This document shows positions 17,002 to 26,087 of a stretch of DNA of 64,000 bases, one piece after another. Made by a program: the position numbers and the translations under genes. Source of the DNA: Collinsella aerofaciens (lineage in GTDB: Bacteria > Actinomycetota > Coriobacteriia > Coriobacteriales > Coriobacteriaceae). Below the pieces are notes generated by a model. That model made no database searches, was not told the DNA's origin, and was given only the letters and a program-made list of their open reading frames with translations. The stretch spans positions 1 to 64,000 of the forward strand of contig NZ_JADMOP010000005.1 of assembly GCF_015558785.1 (NCBI RefSeq), given 5' to 3'. Within the stretch, counting starts at the first letter, position 1. Each line of letters starts with the position of its first letter.

Positions 17002-17300
17002 AAATTTGAAGGCGGCCGAATGCGTCTTGCTGCGTTTGCGGTTGGATACGTTGTCGAAAACGTGTCGTGCGGATTGTTGGATCGAATCGAACATTGGGAC
17101 AGACGTCTCGTTTTATGGGCCGGGGGCGTGCATGTGCGAGTTCTTTTGGCCCATAAGGAACGCTGGTGGGTCGTTATTTGGGCCACGGGTCACTTCGCCG
17201 GCGCCGTGTTTCGTCATACGCTCATAGTGGAAGCCGATGCCACGGGGTCGACTTGGGACTCGGGCAATGGATGAGCTGCAAGCCGAAAGGAGCGGTGAGA
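17002..17300. other. Intergenic region before the lipoprotein gene
   Basis: No gene is supported here. An inverted repeat TTATGGGCC/GGCCCATAA (17113-17121 and 17148-17156) with a 26-base loop is present. Further on, GAAAGGAG (17284-17291) is the ribosome binding site of the lipoprotein gene. A 112-codon frame across the repeats (16936-17274) is composed mainly of repeat-derived codons and is not called. Confidence 0.45.
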
Positions 17301-18320
17301 ATGATGAGGCCCATGACAAAGAAACTGCTGTTAGGAATTCCCACCGTGACGCTTTCGGCCGTGCTGGCGTGTACAGTGGCCGGCTGTGGCGGTAGTGCTC
17401 CGAGCGGCTCGCCTGGCGGTTCGGGCGGCAGCGCGCCTGTGCAGGAAAAGCCCAGGGCCTATGATTCGCAGACGGTCGAGGTGGCAGGCATTACCTATGA
17501 GTCGGTGGCTCACGGTACGTTCTATCGCGGCGATGCCAAGCTGCAGGACGGCTTTTACCTGCACATCAAGATCACCAACAACAACACAAAGAACAGGACG
17601 TTCAGTTCCTTTAACGTGCATGCTGCTCAGGGCGATCTTGAGGCAGGCGACCCGTTGTTTACTTCCGGCAAGGCGGCCGTGCTCGACTACGTTGCAAGCG
17701 AGGCTCCCGATGAGCTGCACGAGGGCATCGACCTTTCCGAGAGGCCAGGTATCGGCCCGGGCGAGACCGTTGAGTACGTGTATTTCTGGGCGCCCAAGAC
17801 GGCGTACTACGGGCCCATCACTGTCGAGTTCGTAGACGCTTATGCCCCCGCCAAGAATCATGAGGCCATGCACTTTGACACCACGGGATGCGAGACCAAG
17901 GAGTTCAAGGCGGCCGGCGGCGTGGCCGATTCTGGCGAGAAGACAGATTTAACGGGCATCGACTGCGCATCGTACAGCATCGAGGCCGCCGATGGGTACA
18001 CGCTGGATTCGTCCGACGAAGAGCGCGAAAAGGCAAACTTCTTCCACGACGAGACTGGAGGACGCCTGAACATCAGCATCTTCCCGCGCTCGCCGGAGGA
18101 AGAGGTTGCAAGCCTAGAGCAGGTCTACGAAGGCAAGGAGACAACAACCGACCAGGTCGAGTACAACGGCATAACGTGGCTGCGCTTTACCGGTCCCGAC
18201 AACGGCCATACGCTGTTTGCGACGGCTCCCGCGACGGGCGAGACCGTCCGCGTGTCGATTGGCTGGAAGATCGATTGGGACGCCGCCGCGCCCATGATGG
18301 AGGCATTGAAGCTCAAGTAG
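17301..18320 (+). CDS. Secreted lipoprotein of unknown function
   Basis: The 339-residue product has a lipoprotein signal: basic start MMRPMTKK, hydrophobic core and the lipobox VAGC with Cys29. A Gly/Ser-rich linker follows. The first domain (about 55-195) is a beta-sandwich type with LHIKITNNNTKNRTFSSF and GPGETVEYVYFWAP, the pattern of extracellular DUF4352/DUF5067-like domains. The second part (about 215-339) is unassigned. The start has GGAGCGGTGAGA upstream, with a second ATG directly following. It has its own terminator at 18351-18385 and seems monocistronic. It probably sits on the outer face of the membrane. Confidence 0.75.
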   Translation: MMRPMTKKLLLGIPTVTLSAVLACTVAGCGGSAPSGSPGGSGGSAPVQEKPRAYDSQTVEVAGITYESVAHGTFYRGDAKLQDGFYLHIKITNNNTKNRTFSSFNVHAAQGDLEAGDPLFTSGKAAVLDYVASEAPDELHEGIDLSERPGIGPGETVEYVYFWAPKTAYYGPITVEFVDAYAPAKNHEAMHFDTTGCETKEFKAAGGVADSGEKTDLTGIDCASYSIEAADGYTLDSSDEEREKANFFHDETGGRLNISIFPRSPEEEVASLEQVYEGKETTTDQVEYNGITWLRFTGPDNGHTLFATAPATGETVRVSIGWKIDWDAAAPMMEALKLK

Positions 18321-18350
18321 CGGGTTGCGATTCCCATGTCAGGCGACTCA

Positions 18351-18385
18351 GGGCTGGCTCCGAGTTATCGGGGCCAGCCCCTTTT
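18351..18385 (+). terminator. Rho-independent terminator after the lipoprotein gene
   Basis: GGGCTGGC (18351-18358) pairs with GCCAGCCC (18373-18380), followed by CTTTT. It lies 30 bases after the stop. Confidence 0.8.
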
Positions 18386-18432
18386 GGTGTTCGATGAGCC
18401 GAGTCGGCGTCTCTCACAAAAGTAACTAGGAG

Positions 18433-21400
18433 CTAGCGAGACCTATCCGAATTGACCTCATTGGCGGTGTCTTTTTCGAGCGCCGTGCGGCGGGCGCTGT
18501 AGGCGATGAGGCCGGCGCCTGCCGCGGCGAGTGCTGTAGCGGCTGCCGTAAGGGGAGCATTGACATCGCCCGTGCCAGCGAGCGCGCCCGCTTTTCCGGA
18601 GCGCTTGTTATTGCTGTGGTCCTTGCCACTGCCGGAGCTCCTTCCGCCGGAGCCGCCGCCCTCGTCGGTACCGCCGCCACTCGAGCCGCCATCGTCGTCT
18701 GCTGTCATCGGGGCGTCGTGAAGTTCTGTCGTATCCGCGCTGTCGCATACGCCGACCTGAACTTCTGAGCGTTCGCATGCCGCGTCGGGCACATGAAGCT
18801 CGTGCAGTACGGCACCCAGCGCCGAGTTTGCGCCCGGTCGAATTTCCTCGAGCGTTACGGGATCGAGCGCCACCAGATTACGCGCCTTCGCATACAGCGT
18901 TACGCGTTTGCCCACTTCGTCGCTCCAACTCTCGGGGATAGCGAAGCTCATGCGGAACTGTGCCGTGCAACCCGGTGCCAGCACGGCGTTGCCACTGTCG
19001 GCTACCAGCGGGTGCGTTGCAAAAGGTGTGCCCAGCGTTTCGAGCGCGTACTTCACGTGTGCCATGTCGTTGACCGAAGCGTCCTCGGCAAGCTCTGGAT
19101 CGTAGATCGATGCCATGCGTGTGTTCGCTCCGAACCCGATGGATGCGCTGGAGAACGGCTGGCTGGAGCCCTCTCGGTACAGATCGATTGTGCCGGCGGT
19201 CAGCAAGGTGTTGCCGTCGTTTCGCACCGTGACCATGAAGGATTCGCCTGCTGCTCCGGGCACCACCGCGCCCGAGGTAGCGACTGCGCCCGTCGGAGTG
19301 GCACACGCCACCAAGGGCACTTCGATGCCGTGTAGTTCTGCCTCGCTCTTCTCCGCGCTCACAATGTGCGTGGCGAGCGCGGAGAGCATGCTCCCCGACG
19401 TCAAAAATGTCGTTATCTGATCGACGGGATGGTCCAGCTCGCACATCACGAACGGCTCCGTAAACAGATCGCCTGCCAAGGTGCTGGCGAAGATGCGGAA
19501 GTGCTTGCCCATCACTGCTACCGGGTTGCCTTCTTCGTCGTAGGTTTGCCCCACCTTGCCATCGGTGTTCTCTACATAGAGCACGCACCTGCCGTTGTTG
19601 CTTACGCTAAACGATGCCGGGCCACAGCCTGCGGCACCCACGGGCTGCGTTGCAAATGCCGATGCGCCTCGCGTCCAAGTAATATGCTGCAGTTGCTCGT
19701 TGACGGTAGCCAAAAAGCCCGTGTGCTGCGGCCACGGCACCGCGTGGGGTACTGTGGCATCTGGCGACATAACGCCCCAGCTCGCAATGGACTGGCCGAT
19801 CACGGCGTACGATGCACAGCCACAACCGCCTGCGGTCTCGTATGCAATGGGCACCACCATTTTGCCGTTGATATTCTCGGGCGCGCCGAGCTCGATGCTC
19901 GACGGTGTCTGCGGAAAGCGGAGGACCTGACGGAACGTGAGACTGTCGCCCGAAACGTCCGACCACAGGGTAAAGCACTCCAGCGCAACCTCGGCCTCGC
20001 TGCCGAGCGTCTTTTCTGCGGTGGTTCCGCGGCGGTGGAGGTAGGCGCCCGACAGGCGCCCGTCGACAAGTGTCTTGCCCACCGTGATGCGTGGGCACTG
20101 CAGGCAATGGTAGCCATCCTCCTGAAGGCGGCCGCGCGAGATGCTGCGCCACGACGTGTGCGATATCACGCGAACTCCGTCGTTGCTTATGCGCAGGCGC
20201 ACAACGGACAGTATGCCGGATGTGCTCGCCGTATCGAAAAGGGTGTTGTCGCCGGCGGGGCGCTCGCCCGAGACCAGCAGCACGTAGGCGTCCTGGTTTC
20301 CTCTTCCGTCCGTATATTCCACTACGTCGAAGTCGTAATCGTATATGCTGTCGCGCTCCACGTCGCCCTCGCCAAACCCAAGGGGAAAGTCCACAGGCGT
20401 GGGAGCGGACCACGTCCCGTTTGCCTTTGTGTGTACCACCAGGCGCGAGCGACCATTGTCGCCGTAGCGCACCGAGGCGATACGGAACAGGCATTCTACG
20501 CCGGCAATCATTGCCAGCTTCATGTGGGCTTCGCTGAGCACGCCAGCAAACAGCACGTTGTCGCTCGAGGGCTTGATGCCGCCACGCTCGTCCTCCGACA
20601 CGCCGGCAGAATCGGCGTTCGGGTCGGCAACGGTGTTCGTTGCCTGACCGATGTAGGTGTACTCATACATCGGCGCGGCGTTTTCGTCGTTCTCTATCAG
20701 TGCATGGACGAAATGCTCGATCTGTCCCGTGTCGTCGCTTTCTGCATCCGCCTCGAGCTCAATGCGCGTGACCGCCCGATCCCAATCGCGCACGACAGGC
20801 GCGGCGTTTACGGCAGTGGCCTTAACCTCGGCGCGTGCGAGCAGCTCGGCGTTGGTGACGATGGTGGCCGATGCGATAAATTGCGGAACGCCGCCCGCCT
20901 CGATGTTGCCGGGCGTGCCGAAGCGGGCGTCCAGCGTGTAAGGCGTATCTCCACCCAATGCGAGCTCAGAGCGCTGGAGCGCATACTGGTCGCCATTGTT
21001 CACCGACATATTCCACGAATCGATGAGTGTGGGCCACGACCCCGACCAAGCCTTGGTGGTCCACTTGAACATTACGAACTGGAGTATCACATCGACATCG
21101 ACGTCTGCACCTACGCGCAGTCGCGGAAGCTGGTGTCCATCCGCCTTCTCGTACCCAATGAACAGCGTGAGGGATGCGGCGCCGCGCACGGCAGACGAAG
21201 CGACGCCTGCAACGCCGGCGCCAAAGGTGACGGCGAGTCCGATCTGGATGGTGAACGAGCCCGACGTGTTTGAATAGTCGAGCGAAATGTTTTTAAAAAA
21301 CGCCGCGCCGCTGCCGTGCGTGTGGGCACCCACGGCGAGCGCCAGTTTTGCCAGCACCCAGGGGTTGACGTTTAGGAAAAATGGCACCGGTCCTAGGGTA

Positions 21401-22800
21401 AACTGCTCGGTCCAATTGAGGTCGGTTCTTACCTGGAAGAGGGCCTTAATATTGCCGTATGCGGGGTCGTTGTTGTTACCCCAGGTTTTGCCCACCCAAT
21501 CGTAGGCGAGCGAGCCGTACAGCTGTGTGGCGATATCCATCGTGAACAGCGGCGTGCAATGGTGGCGAAGGAGCTTGGTGTTTCTTGGATCGGTGCCCGA
21601 ACCGGCACTCATCCTCTTGTACTGATTCCACTTCCCCTCCATCTCGTCGAGGTAGCGGTTTGCCTGCTTGGCGCCCGACTCGCGCGGCGATTTCTTCCAG
21701 TATTCCGGATCAGGGTTGCCCGAATCGTTCATATAGCTAGCTGGTTTGTACCCTCCGCCAAACAGCACGTATCCAGCAAACGAGAAATCGAACAGAATGG
21801 GAAATGTGGGCATCCAGCACGTGAACTTATTGCCGCCGATACCGGGAAACGCCGCGGGGAAATCAAACGGAGTGATCTCTTGGTCCATGGTGGTGGGAAT
21901 GATGGTGGTCGAGCCCGATTCCGCCTTTGCGGCCGGCGCGGTGACAACGGCCATAGGGGATGAGAGCGTGTAGGTTTTGCCCTGGTAGTCGAGCATAAAG
22001 CGCAGCTTGCACCCTTCCTCCAGAAGGCCCGAAGCTGCATCGAGGAACGTGTCTTCGAGCGTGAACGTCGCCAGATTATCCGCGCCCGATGCGCTGGCCT
22101 TGATCTGGCCGATCTGCGTGACGGTTTCGGTTGAGCTGCCCGCAGAGGGCATCACTTTATTGATATGCAACGTTGCCTGCCCGCCCTGCGGCAGATGAGC
22201 CTGCACGGTAAAAGCGTGCGTGTCGGGCTGGTCGTTTGCTGCTTCGTCCGCTGGCATTGCCATAAACGTGGCGTCGGCGTACTGGATGTCCCATTCGTCG
22301 AACGTGAGCTGTCGAAAGTACGGCTCGCCATCGGAGAGCGGACGTGTGGGTGCGGTAATAGCGGTGCCGCCCTGGATACGCGCAAGGGGAATCTCGACAT
22401 CGCGGTAGCCTGCCATGCTAATGGAGATGCCGCCGTTAAAGTCGTACGCGTCGAGAAGCGTTGCCTCGTCCACGTAGCCTTCTGAAAGAGGGGCGACCTC
22501 AAAGATGGCCGTGCCTTCGTCATCGGTCGTGGCGGTGAGCTGCTTGCCTGCGGCATAGCGCGATATGAGCGTGACCTGGGCACCCGTGATGGGCGTATTC
22601 TTGTTGGCGACGTCGACCACGACCACACCGAACATGGTGCGCGAGAGAACGAGCACCCTGAAGGGGTCTTTTTCGTCGGCATGGGCTTCGGTGGGTGCGA
22701 ACGGCAATATGAAGGCGTTTGCGCTTCCCGGCACGCGCGGCATCATAATGCTCGCTAACGAGGACGCTCCGGCGACAAGTAACGAACGGCGATCAAGCAT
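18433..22800 (-). CDS. Giant cell-surface protein with Tat-like signal and LAGTG sorting motif
   Basis: This 1455-residue protein begins MLDRRSLLVAGASSLA, a twin-arginine-like signal with AxA cleavage near residue 32. A transthyretin/carboxypeptidase-regulatory-like domain follows (about 50-145, ITGAQVTLISRYAAGKQLTA and DDEGTAIFEV). The middle is a very long region rich in Trp, Asn and beta structure, without recognisable repeats. The C-terminus has a Ser/Gly-rich linker (GGSSGGGTDEGGG), LAGTG (1407-1411), a hydrophobic stretch and RR, a non-canonical sortase signal. The start at 22800 has GGGAG upstream; the frame further upstream lacks one. It is next to a LuxR regulator on the same strand, a likely controller. 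Adhesin or glycan-binding function is a guess. Confidence 0.8.
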   Translation of the reverse strand: MLDRRSLLVAGASSLASIMMPRVPGSANAFILPFAPTEAHADEKDPFRVLVLSRTMFGVVVVDVANKNTPITGAQVTLISRYAAGKQLTATTDDEGTAIFEVAPLSEGYVDEATLLDAYDFNGGISISMAGYRDVEIPLARIQGGTAITAPTRPLSDGEPYFRQLTFDEWDIQYADATFMAMPADEAANDQPDTHAFTVQAHLPQGGQATLHINKVMPSAGSSTETVTQIGQIKASASGADNLATFTLEDTFLDAASGLLEEGCKLRFMLDYQGKTYTLSSPMAVVTAPAAKAESGSTTIIPTTMDQEITPFDFPAAFPGIGGNKFTCWMPTFPILFDFSFAGYVLFGGGYKPASYMNDSGNPDPEYWKKSPRESGAKQANRYLDEMEGKWNQYKRMSAGSGTDPRNTKLLRHHCTPLFTMDIATQLYGSLAYDWVGKTWGNNNDPAYGNIKALFQVRTDLNWTEQFTLGPVPFFLNVNPWVLAKLALAVGAHTHGSGAAFFKNISLDYSNTSGSFTIQIGLAVTFGAGVAGVASSAVRGAASLTLFIGYEKADGHQLPRLRVGADVDVDVILQFVMFKWTTKAWSGSWPTLIDSWNMSVNNGDQYALQRSELALGGDTPYTLDARFGTPGNIEAGGVPQFIASATIVTNAELLARAEVKATAVNAAPVVRDWDRAVTRIELEADAESDDTGQIEHFVHALIENDENAAPMYEYTYIGQATNTVADPNADSAGVSEDERGGIKPSSDNVLFAGVLSEAHMKLAMIAGVECLFRIASVRYGDNGRSRLVVHTKANGTWSAPTPVDFPLGFGEGDVERDSIYDYDFDVVEYTDGRGNQDAYVLLVSGERPAGDNTLFDTASTSGILSVVRLRISNDGVRVISHTSWRSISRGRLQEDGYHCLQCPRITVGKTLVDGRLSGAYLHRRGTTAEKTLGSEAEVALECFTLWSDVSGDSLTFRQVLRFPQTPSSIELGAPENINGKMVVPIAYETAGGCGCASYAVIGQSIASWGVMSPDATVPHAVPWPQHTGFLATVNEQLQHITWTRGASAFATQPVGAAGCGPASFSVSNNGRCVLYVENTDGKVGQTYDEEGNPVAVMGKHFRIFASTLAGDLFTEPFVMCELDHPVDQITTFLTSGSMLSALATHIVSAEKSEAELHGIEVPLVACATPTGAVATSGAVVPGAAGESFMVTVRNDGNTLLTAGTIDLYREGSSQPFSSASIGFGANTRMASIYDPELAEDASVNDMAHVKYALETLGTPFATHPLVADSGNAVLAPGCTAQFRMSFAIPESWSDEVGKRVTLYAKARNLVALDPVTLEEIRPGANSALGAVLHELHVPDAACERSEVQVGVCDSADTTELHDAPMTADDDGGSSGGGTDEGGGSGGRSSGSGKDHSNNKRSGKAGALAGTGDVNAPLTAAATALAAAGAGLIAYSARRTALEKDTANEVNSDRSR

Positions 22801-22955
22801 CTTGGGCTCCCATCCCGCAAGTATCGGTGGAAATAATCCAATTTTGCGAGAAGGCGCCCCGTGGCGGTAGTGCCGTTCAAGGGTCAAAATGTCCAAATTG
22901 ATCGAGCGAAGCGCCGGGTTCCGGAACGCGTTCGATGCGCTTGGTAGTCCGGTCG

Positions 22956-23960
22956 CTAACGTAACATATGCGCGACCAGCTCGGCGCGTGTGCCGATGCC
23001 AAGCTCTGCGTATACGCCGGATAGGCGGTTTTTGACGGTGCCCGGCGATACTCCCATATGGCGTGCGATTTCGGCGTTGGTCCACCCACGACAGGCGAGC
23101 ATGGCCATGGTGAATTCCGTGGTCGTTAGATCGTCGGCAACGTCCTCGCCCGAATCGGGGTTGTGGATGCGCCGCCAGCCGTAGCTGAAGCGGTACGTGA
23201 TCTCGATGATGCGCGCGAAGTCGTCAGGGTATTGCGTTTTTAGGCATGCCTCGATAAGCCCCTGTAAAAGGCCGTGATGCTCGCCAATGAGCTCAATAAG
23301 GCCGTCGGGACGCGCAATGTTCCAAGCAACTCCGAAGTGCGTTTTTGCGGCGTCGATGTCCTTGAGGCTCATGCATGCCATGGAAGCTGCCAAGTGCAGG
23401 AACAGCTCCGAGATGGGATAACTTCCCTGTTTCATGATCAGGGCGTTTTCCGCCATGCCCAGGCTGCGGCCATATTCGCCGCGCAGGTACAGGGCATGCG
23501 CCATCACGTAGCTGGCGAACAGGCGCAGACCTTCGGGCAGATGCGCCGCAAGCGGATAAAACTCTTCGGCGGAATACGGGGAAGGCAAGTGCAGCAGGAC
23601 GCTCGCGGCCGAGGCGAACAGGATATGCGTGGCGTGGACGGCGGGCGACTCCTCGTCAGCCGGCGTATCGAGGATGCCAGCAAGGCACCGGCGGGCGTCG
23701 GCGATACGGTTGAGCGACAGGCTGGCGTATCCGCAGATAAAGCATGCGGAATAGCACAGCGCGGGATCGGTGGCGTCAAGATAGGGGCGCGCCGTCTTGG
23801 CAGCGAGGGCGGCCTGTCCGCGAAAGTACAGCGCTTCTGCCGTGGCGATGGTGCGTGAATCGGGGTCGGAAATGCCTGCAACCGCAGCGTCAATCTGCCC
23901 CGGCACAAAGGCGGTGCACATCAACGGCATGGGAACGCATGGGTAGCCATCGCAGTCCAT
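22956..23960 (-). CDS. LuxR-family transcriptional regulator with TPR-like sensor region
   Basis: The 334-residue protein ends in a LuxR helix-turn-helix (LTTTEFTMAMLACRGWTNAE, then IARHMGVSPGTVKNRLSGVY). The N-terminal 265 residues form alternating helices of the TPR kind (AEALYFRGQAALAAKTA, LCYSACFICGYASLSLN). No receiver domain is present, so it is not a classical response regulator. The start MDCDGYP at 23960 is chosen because GGGAG lies before it; a TTG-type extension is possible. It precedes the giant surface protein on the same strand by 155 bases and may activate it. MalT-like regulators without the ATPase part look similar. Confidence 0.75.
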   Translation of the reverse strand: MDCDGYPCVPMPLMCTAFVPGQIDAAVAGISDPDSRTIATAEALYFRGQAALAAKTARPYLDATDPALCYSACFICGYASLSLNRIADARRCLAGILDTPADEESPAVHATHILFASAASVLLHLPSPYSAEEFYPLAAHLPEGLRLFASYVMAHALYLRGEYGRSLGMAENALIMKQGSYPISELFLHLAASMACMSLKDIDAAKTHFGVAWNIARPDGLIELIGEHHGLLQGLIEACLKTQYPDDFARIIEITYRFSYGWRRIHNPDSGEDVADDLTTTEFTMAMLACRGWTNAEIARHMGVSPGTVKNRLSGVYAELGIGTRAELVAHMLR

Positions 23961-24027
23961 CTTCCATCTCCCAACAGCTGGCAACAATGCAGCAATTGTA
24001 CTCCTGTTGCTCGGGACCCCTTTCGTT

Positions 24028-25179
24028 TTACTGTTCGGTTAACGCTGCGGATCGTTTTGGAAGGCTTACGAGTATGGTAGTACCGTTCTCGGAACTTTCT
24101 TCGACCTCTACCGTGCCACCGTGAAGCGCTGCAATCTCCCAAACGAGCGCTAGTCCGAGTCCTGCGCCGCCGTATGCCCTGCTGCGGGATTTGTCTAGAC
24201 GAAAGAACGGCTGGAAGATGCTCTCACGGTACTGCTTGGGTATTCCCGGGCCCTGGTCCTCGACTCGCAGGAACACATGGCTGTCGTTGTCGCAGATGGA
24301 GACGTTGACAGTCGAGCCGGTGCGGCTGTAACGGATGGCATTTTCGACCAGGTTAAACACCAGCCTATAGAGGAGCGTGTCGCTCCCGATTACTAAAGCG
24401 TCTCCAGCACAATTGAGGGCTATGCCCTTATTTTCGGCAAGTGGCGCAAGGTCGGTGAGGACCTCTTCGGACAAAGGACCAAGTTCCACATCGTCCTCGC
24501 AAGGGACGCTGCGGAGCTCACTCATCTCGAGCAATACCTTGGCCATTCGAGACATGCGCTCGGTTTGTTCTTGTAGCAGGCCGAGCAGCTCGGCTGTTTC
24601 GGGTTGCAAACCGGAGTGCTCGGAGATGAATAGTTCAATCTGTGCTTGCATAAGGGCGAGCGGGGTGCGCAGCTCGTGTGCGGCGTTGCCGGTAAACTGA
24701 CGCTGTGCAGAGAACCCTTCGCCAAGACGGGCGATCATGTCGTTGAAAGAGGCGCTGCATCGTTGTAGCTCGGTGGGCACATCTTCACTGAGTCTGATTT
24801 CGCTTAGGTTGTCAGGCTGCACGCGCTCAACCTGGGCTGCAAAAGCCCGTAGCGGTTTGAGTGCACGGCCGCTCACAAAGTATGCCAGCACGCCGCCAAG
24901 GAGTGTGACTCCAGCCGTGATGTACCAAGCTGTCGTGCCAAAAGATTCCTGTGCGTCGTTTACGACGATCGTGACCTTGTCATCGGGGGTCGCTTTCGTT
25001 GGGTCGAACACCTGGGGCGAATCCGCGCCGGCAGCGTTAAAGGCCGAGATGTCACTGCCGATGGCATCCATATAGCGCATGCCCGTATAGCCGACCAGGC
25101 AGTTCGTCAGCACGCACGCCGCACACGTCAGCAGCGCCGTCATGATCGTTATGCGCCATTGCAGCGAAAGCCTTTTCAT
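24028..25179 (-). CDS. Sensor histidine kinase
   Basis: This 383-residue kinase has membrane segments at about 9-31 and 84-103 enclosing a short 50-residue external loop. A HAMP-like linker follows (ALKPLRAFAAQVERV), then the phosphoacceptor His168 in NAAHELRTPL and the HATPase boxes N (LVFNLVENAIRYS), G1 (VEDQGPGIP), F and G2 (YGGAGLGLALVWEI). It autophosphorylates and passes phosphate to the response regulator encoded just before it. The genes overlap by ATGA at 25176-25179. The pair is divergent from the redox operon starting at 25941. The signal is unknown. Confidence 0.92.
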   Translation of the reverse strand: MKRLSLQWRITIMTALLTCAACVLTNCLVGYTGMRYMDAIGSDISAFNAAGADSPQVFDPTKATPDDKVTIVVNDAQESFGTTAWYITAGVTLLGGVLAYFVSGRALKPLRAFAAQVERVQPDNLSEIRLSEDVPTELQRCSASFNDMIARLGEGFSAQRQFTGNAAHELRTPLALMQAQIELFISEHSGLQPETAELLGLLQEQTERMSRMAKVLLEMSELRSVPCEDDVELGPLSEEVLTDLAPLAENKGIALNCAGDALVIGSDTLLYRLVFNLVENAIRYSRTGSTVNVSICDNDSHVFLRVEDQGPGIPKQYRESIFQPFFRLDKSRSRAYGGAGLGLALVWEIAALHGGTVEVEESSENGTTILVSLPKRSAALTEQ

Positions 25180-25850
25180 TCGCTATCCTCCATAACGTAG
25201 CCCTCTCCAATCCGATTGCGAATCGGGTCGTATCCCAAAGCGCTGCGCAACTTTTTTCGGAGCGACGAGATGTGAACGCGGGTTGCGTTGCTAAAGCTGT
25301 TCACGGTGCTATCCCAAACGTGCTCGATAAGCTCCTCTTGGCTTACCGGTCGCCCCTGATTAAGTATCAGGTATTCCAAGATTCCCGTTTCCTTGCGTGT
25401 AAGAGATAAGGCCTCGCTGCCCACGGAAGCGATGCGCGCCTTGGTGTCAAAGCTGAGTTTTCCGCAGGTTAATACTATGTCGCTTTGTGCGAAGCGCCTG
25501 AGGGTAAGGCTGCGGATCCTTGCCGCAAGTTCGTCCAGATGAAACGGCTTGGTGAGGTAATCGTTGGCGCCGGCATCGAGTCCGTCGACCTTATCGGATA
25601 CTTCGCCACGCGCGGACAGAATCAGCACCTTGGTCTCGCAGTCGGTTTTCCTAAGTTCCCTGAGTACGGTCATGCCGTCGATACGGGGAAGGTTGAGGTC
25701 GAGTACCACGAGGTCAAAGACTTCGACGCCCAGCAGGTCGAGCGCCTCCCGTCCGTCGTGACAGCAGTCGACGCTGTATGCCAGGTTTCGCAAGCTGCGC
25801 GCGATTGCGTCACACAGCGCCCGCTCGTCCTCGACGATCAAAATACGCAT
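25176..25850 (-). CDS. OmpR-family response regulator
   Basis: The 224-residue regulator has a receiver domain with acidic residues EDE (7-9), phosphoacceptor Asp51 in VVLDLNLPRIDG, and Lys101 in YLTKPF. A C-terminal OmpR winged helix follows (LSLTRKETGILEYLILNQGR, then the recognition helix SNATRVHISSLRKKLR). The start at 25850 has AGGAG seven bases upstream, so the six residues before it are not used. It works with the overlapping histidine kinase gene. A divergent redox operon starts 90 bases away and is the obvious candidate target. Confidence 0.93.
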   Translation of the reverse strand: MRILIVEDERALCDAIARSLRNLAYSVDCCHDGREALDLLGVEVFDLVVLDLNLPRIDGMTVLRELRKTDCETKVLILSARGEVSDKVDGLDAGANDYLTKPFHLDELAARIRSLTLRRFAQSDIVLTCGKLSFDTKARIASVGSEALSLTRKETGILEYLILNQGRPVSQEELIEHVWDSTVNSFSNATRVHISSLRKKLRSALGYDPIRNRIGEGYVMEDSE

Positions 25851-25940
25851 AACAGTCTCCTTGCACATTTCAAATCGCGCTTAACACGGATTTTATAGTC
25901 GATATGGTCCAATGGTCGCGTAACGAAAGGAGTGGTCGAG

Positions 25941-26087
25941 TTGTTCAAAGCGGTAAAACCCATGGTACAGGTCGCTTTGTTGATCGTCGGAATTGCCATG
26001 GTGTGCTTTGGTGTTATGCGTGGCGAGGCGGATGCCGTGCTGGCCAAAGCGATTAGGCTGTGCTTGGAGTGTATCGGAATTGGATAA
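25941..26087 (+). CDS. Small CXXC membrane protein, CD1871A-like
   Basis: A 48-residue product starts at TTG with AAAGGAG eight bases upstream. It is a single hydrophobic helix (VQVALLIVGIAMVCFGVMRG) followed by an amphipathic part ending LCLECIGIG, with Cys41 and Cys44 as the CXXC pair. That matches the small CD1871A-type CXXC proteins found beside 4Fe-4S NapH-like proteins and TlpA thioredoxins in anaerobes. It overlaps the next gene by eight bases, so the two are translationally coupled. It likely exchanges thiols or electrons with its neighbours at the membrane. The exact role of the family is not established. Confidence 0.85.
   Translation: MFKAVKPMVQVALLIVGIAMVCFGVMRGEADAVLAKAIRLCLECIGIG

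Noticed and set aside
19366-21273. 635-codon plus-strand frame within the giant surface protein
   Set aside because: Antisense; Cys/Arg/His-rich translation typical of shadow frames, whereas the minus strand has a signal peptide and sorting motif.
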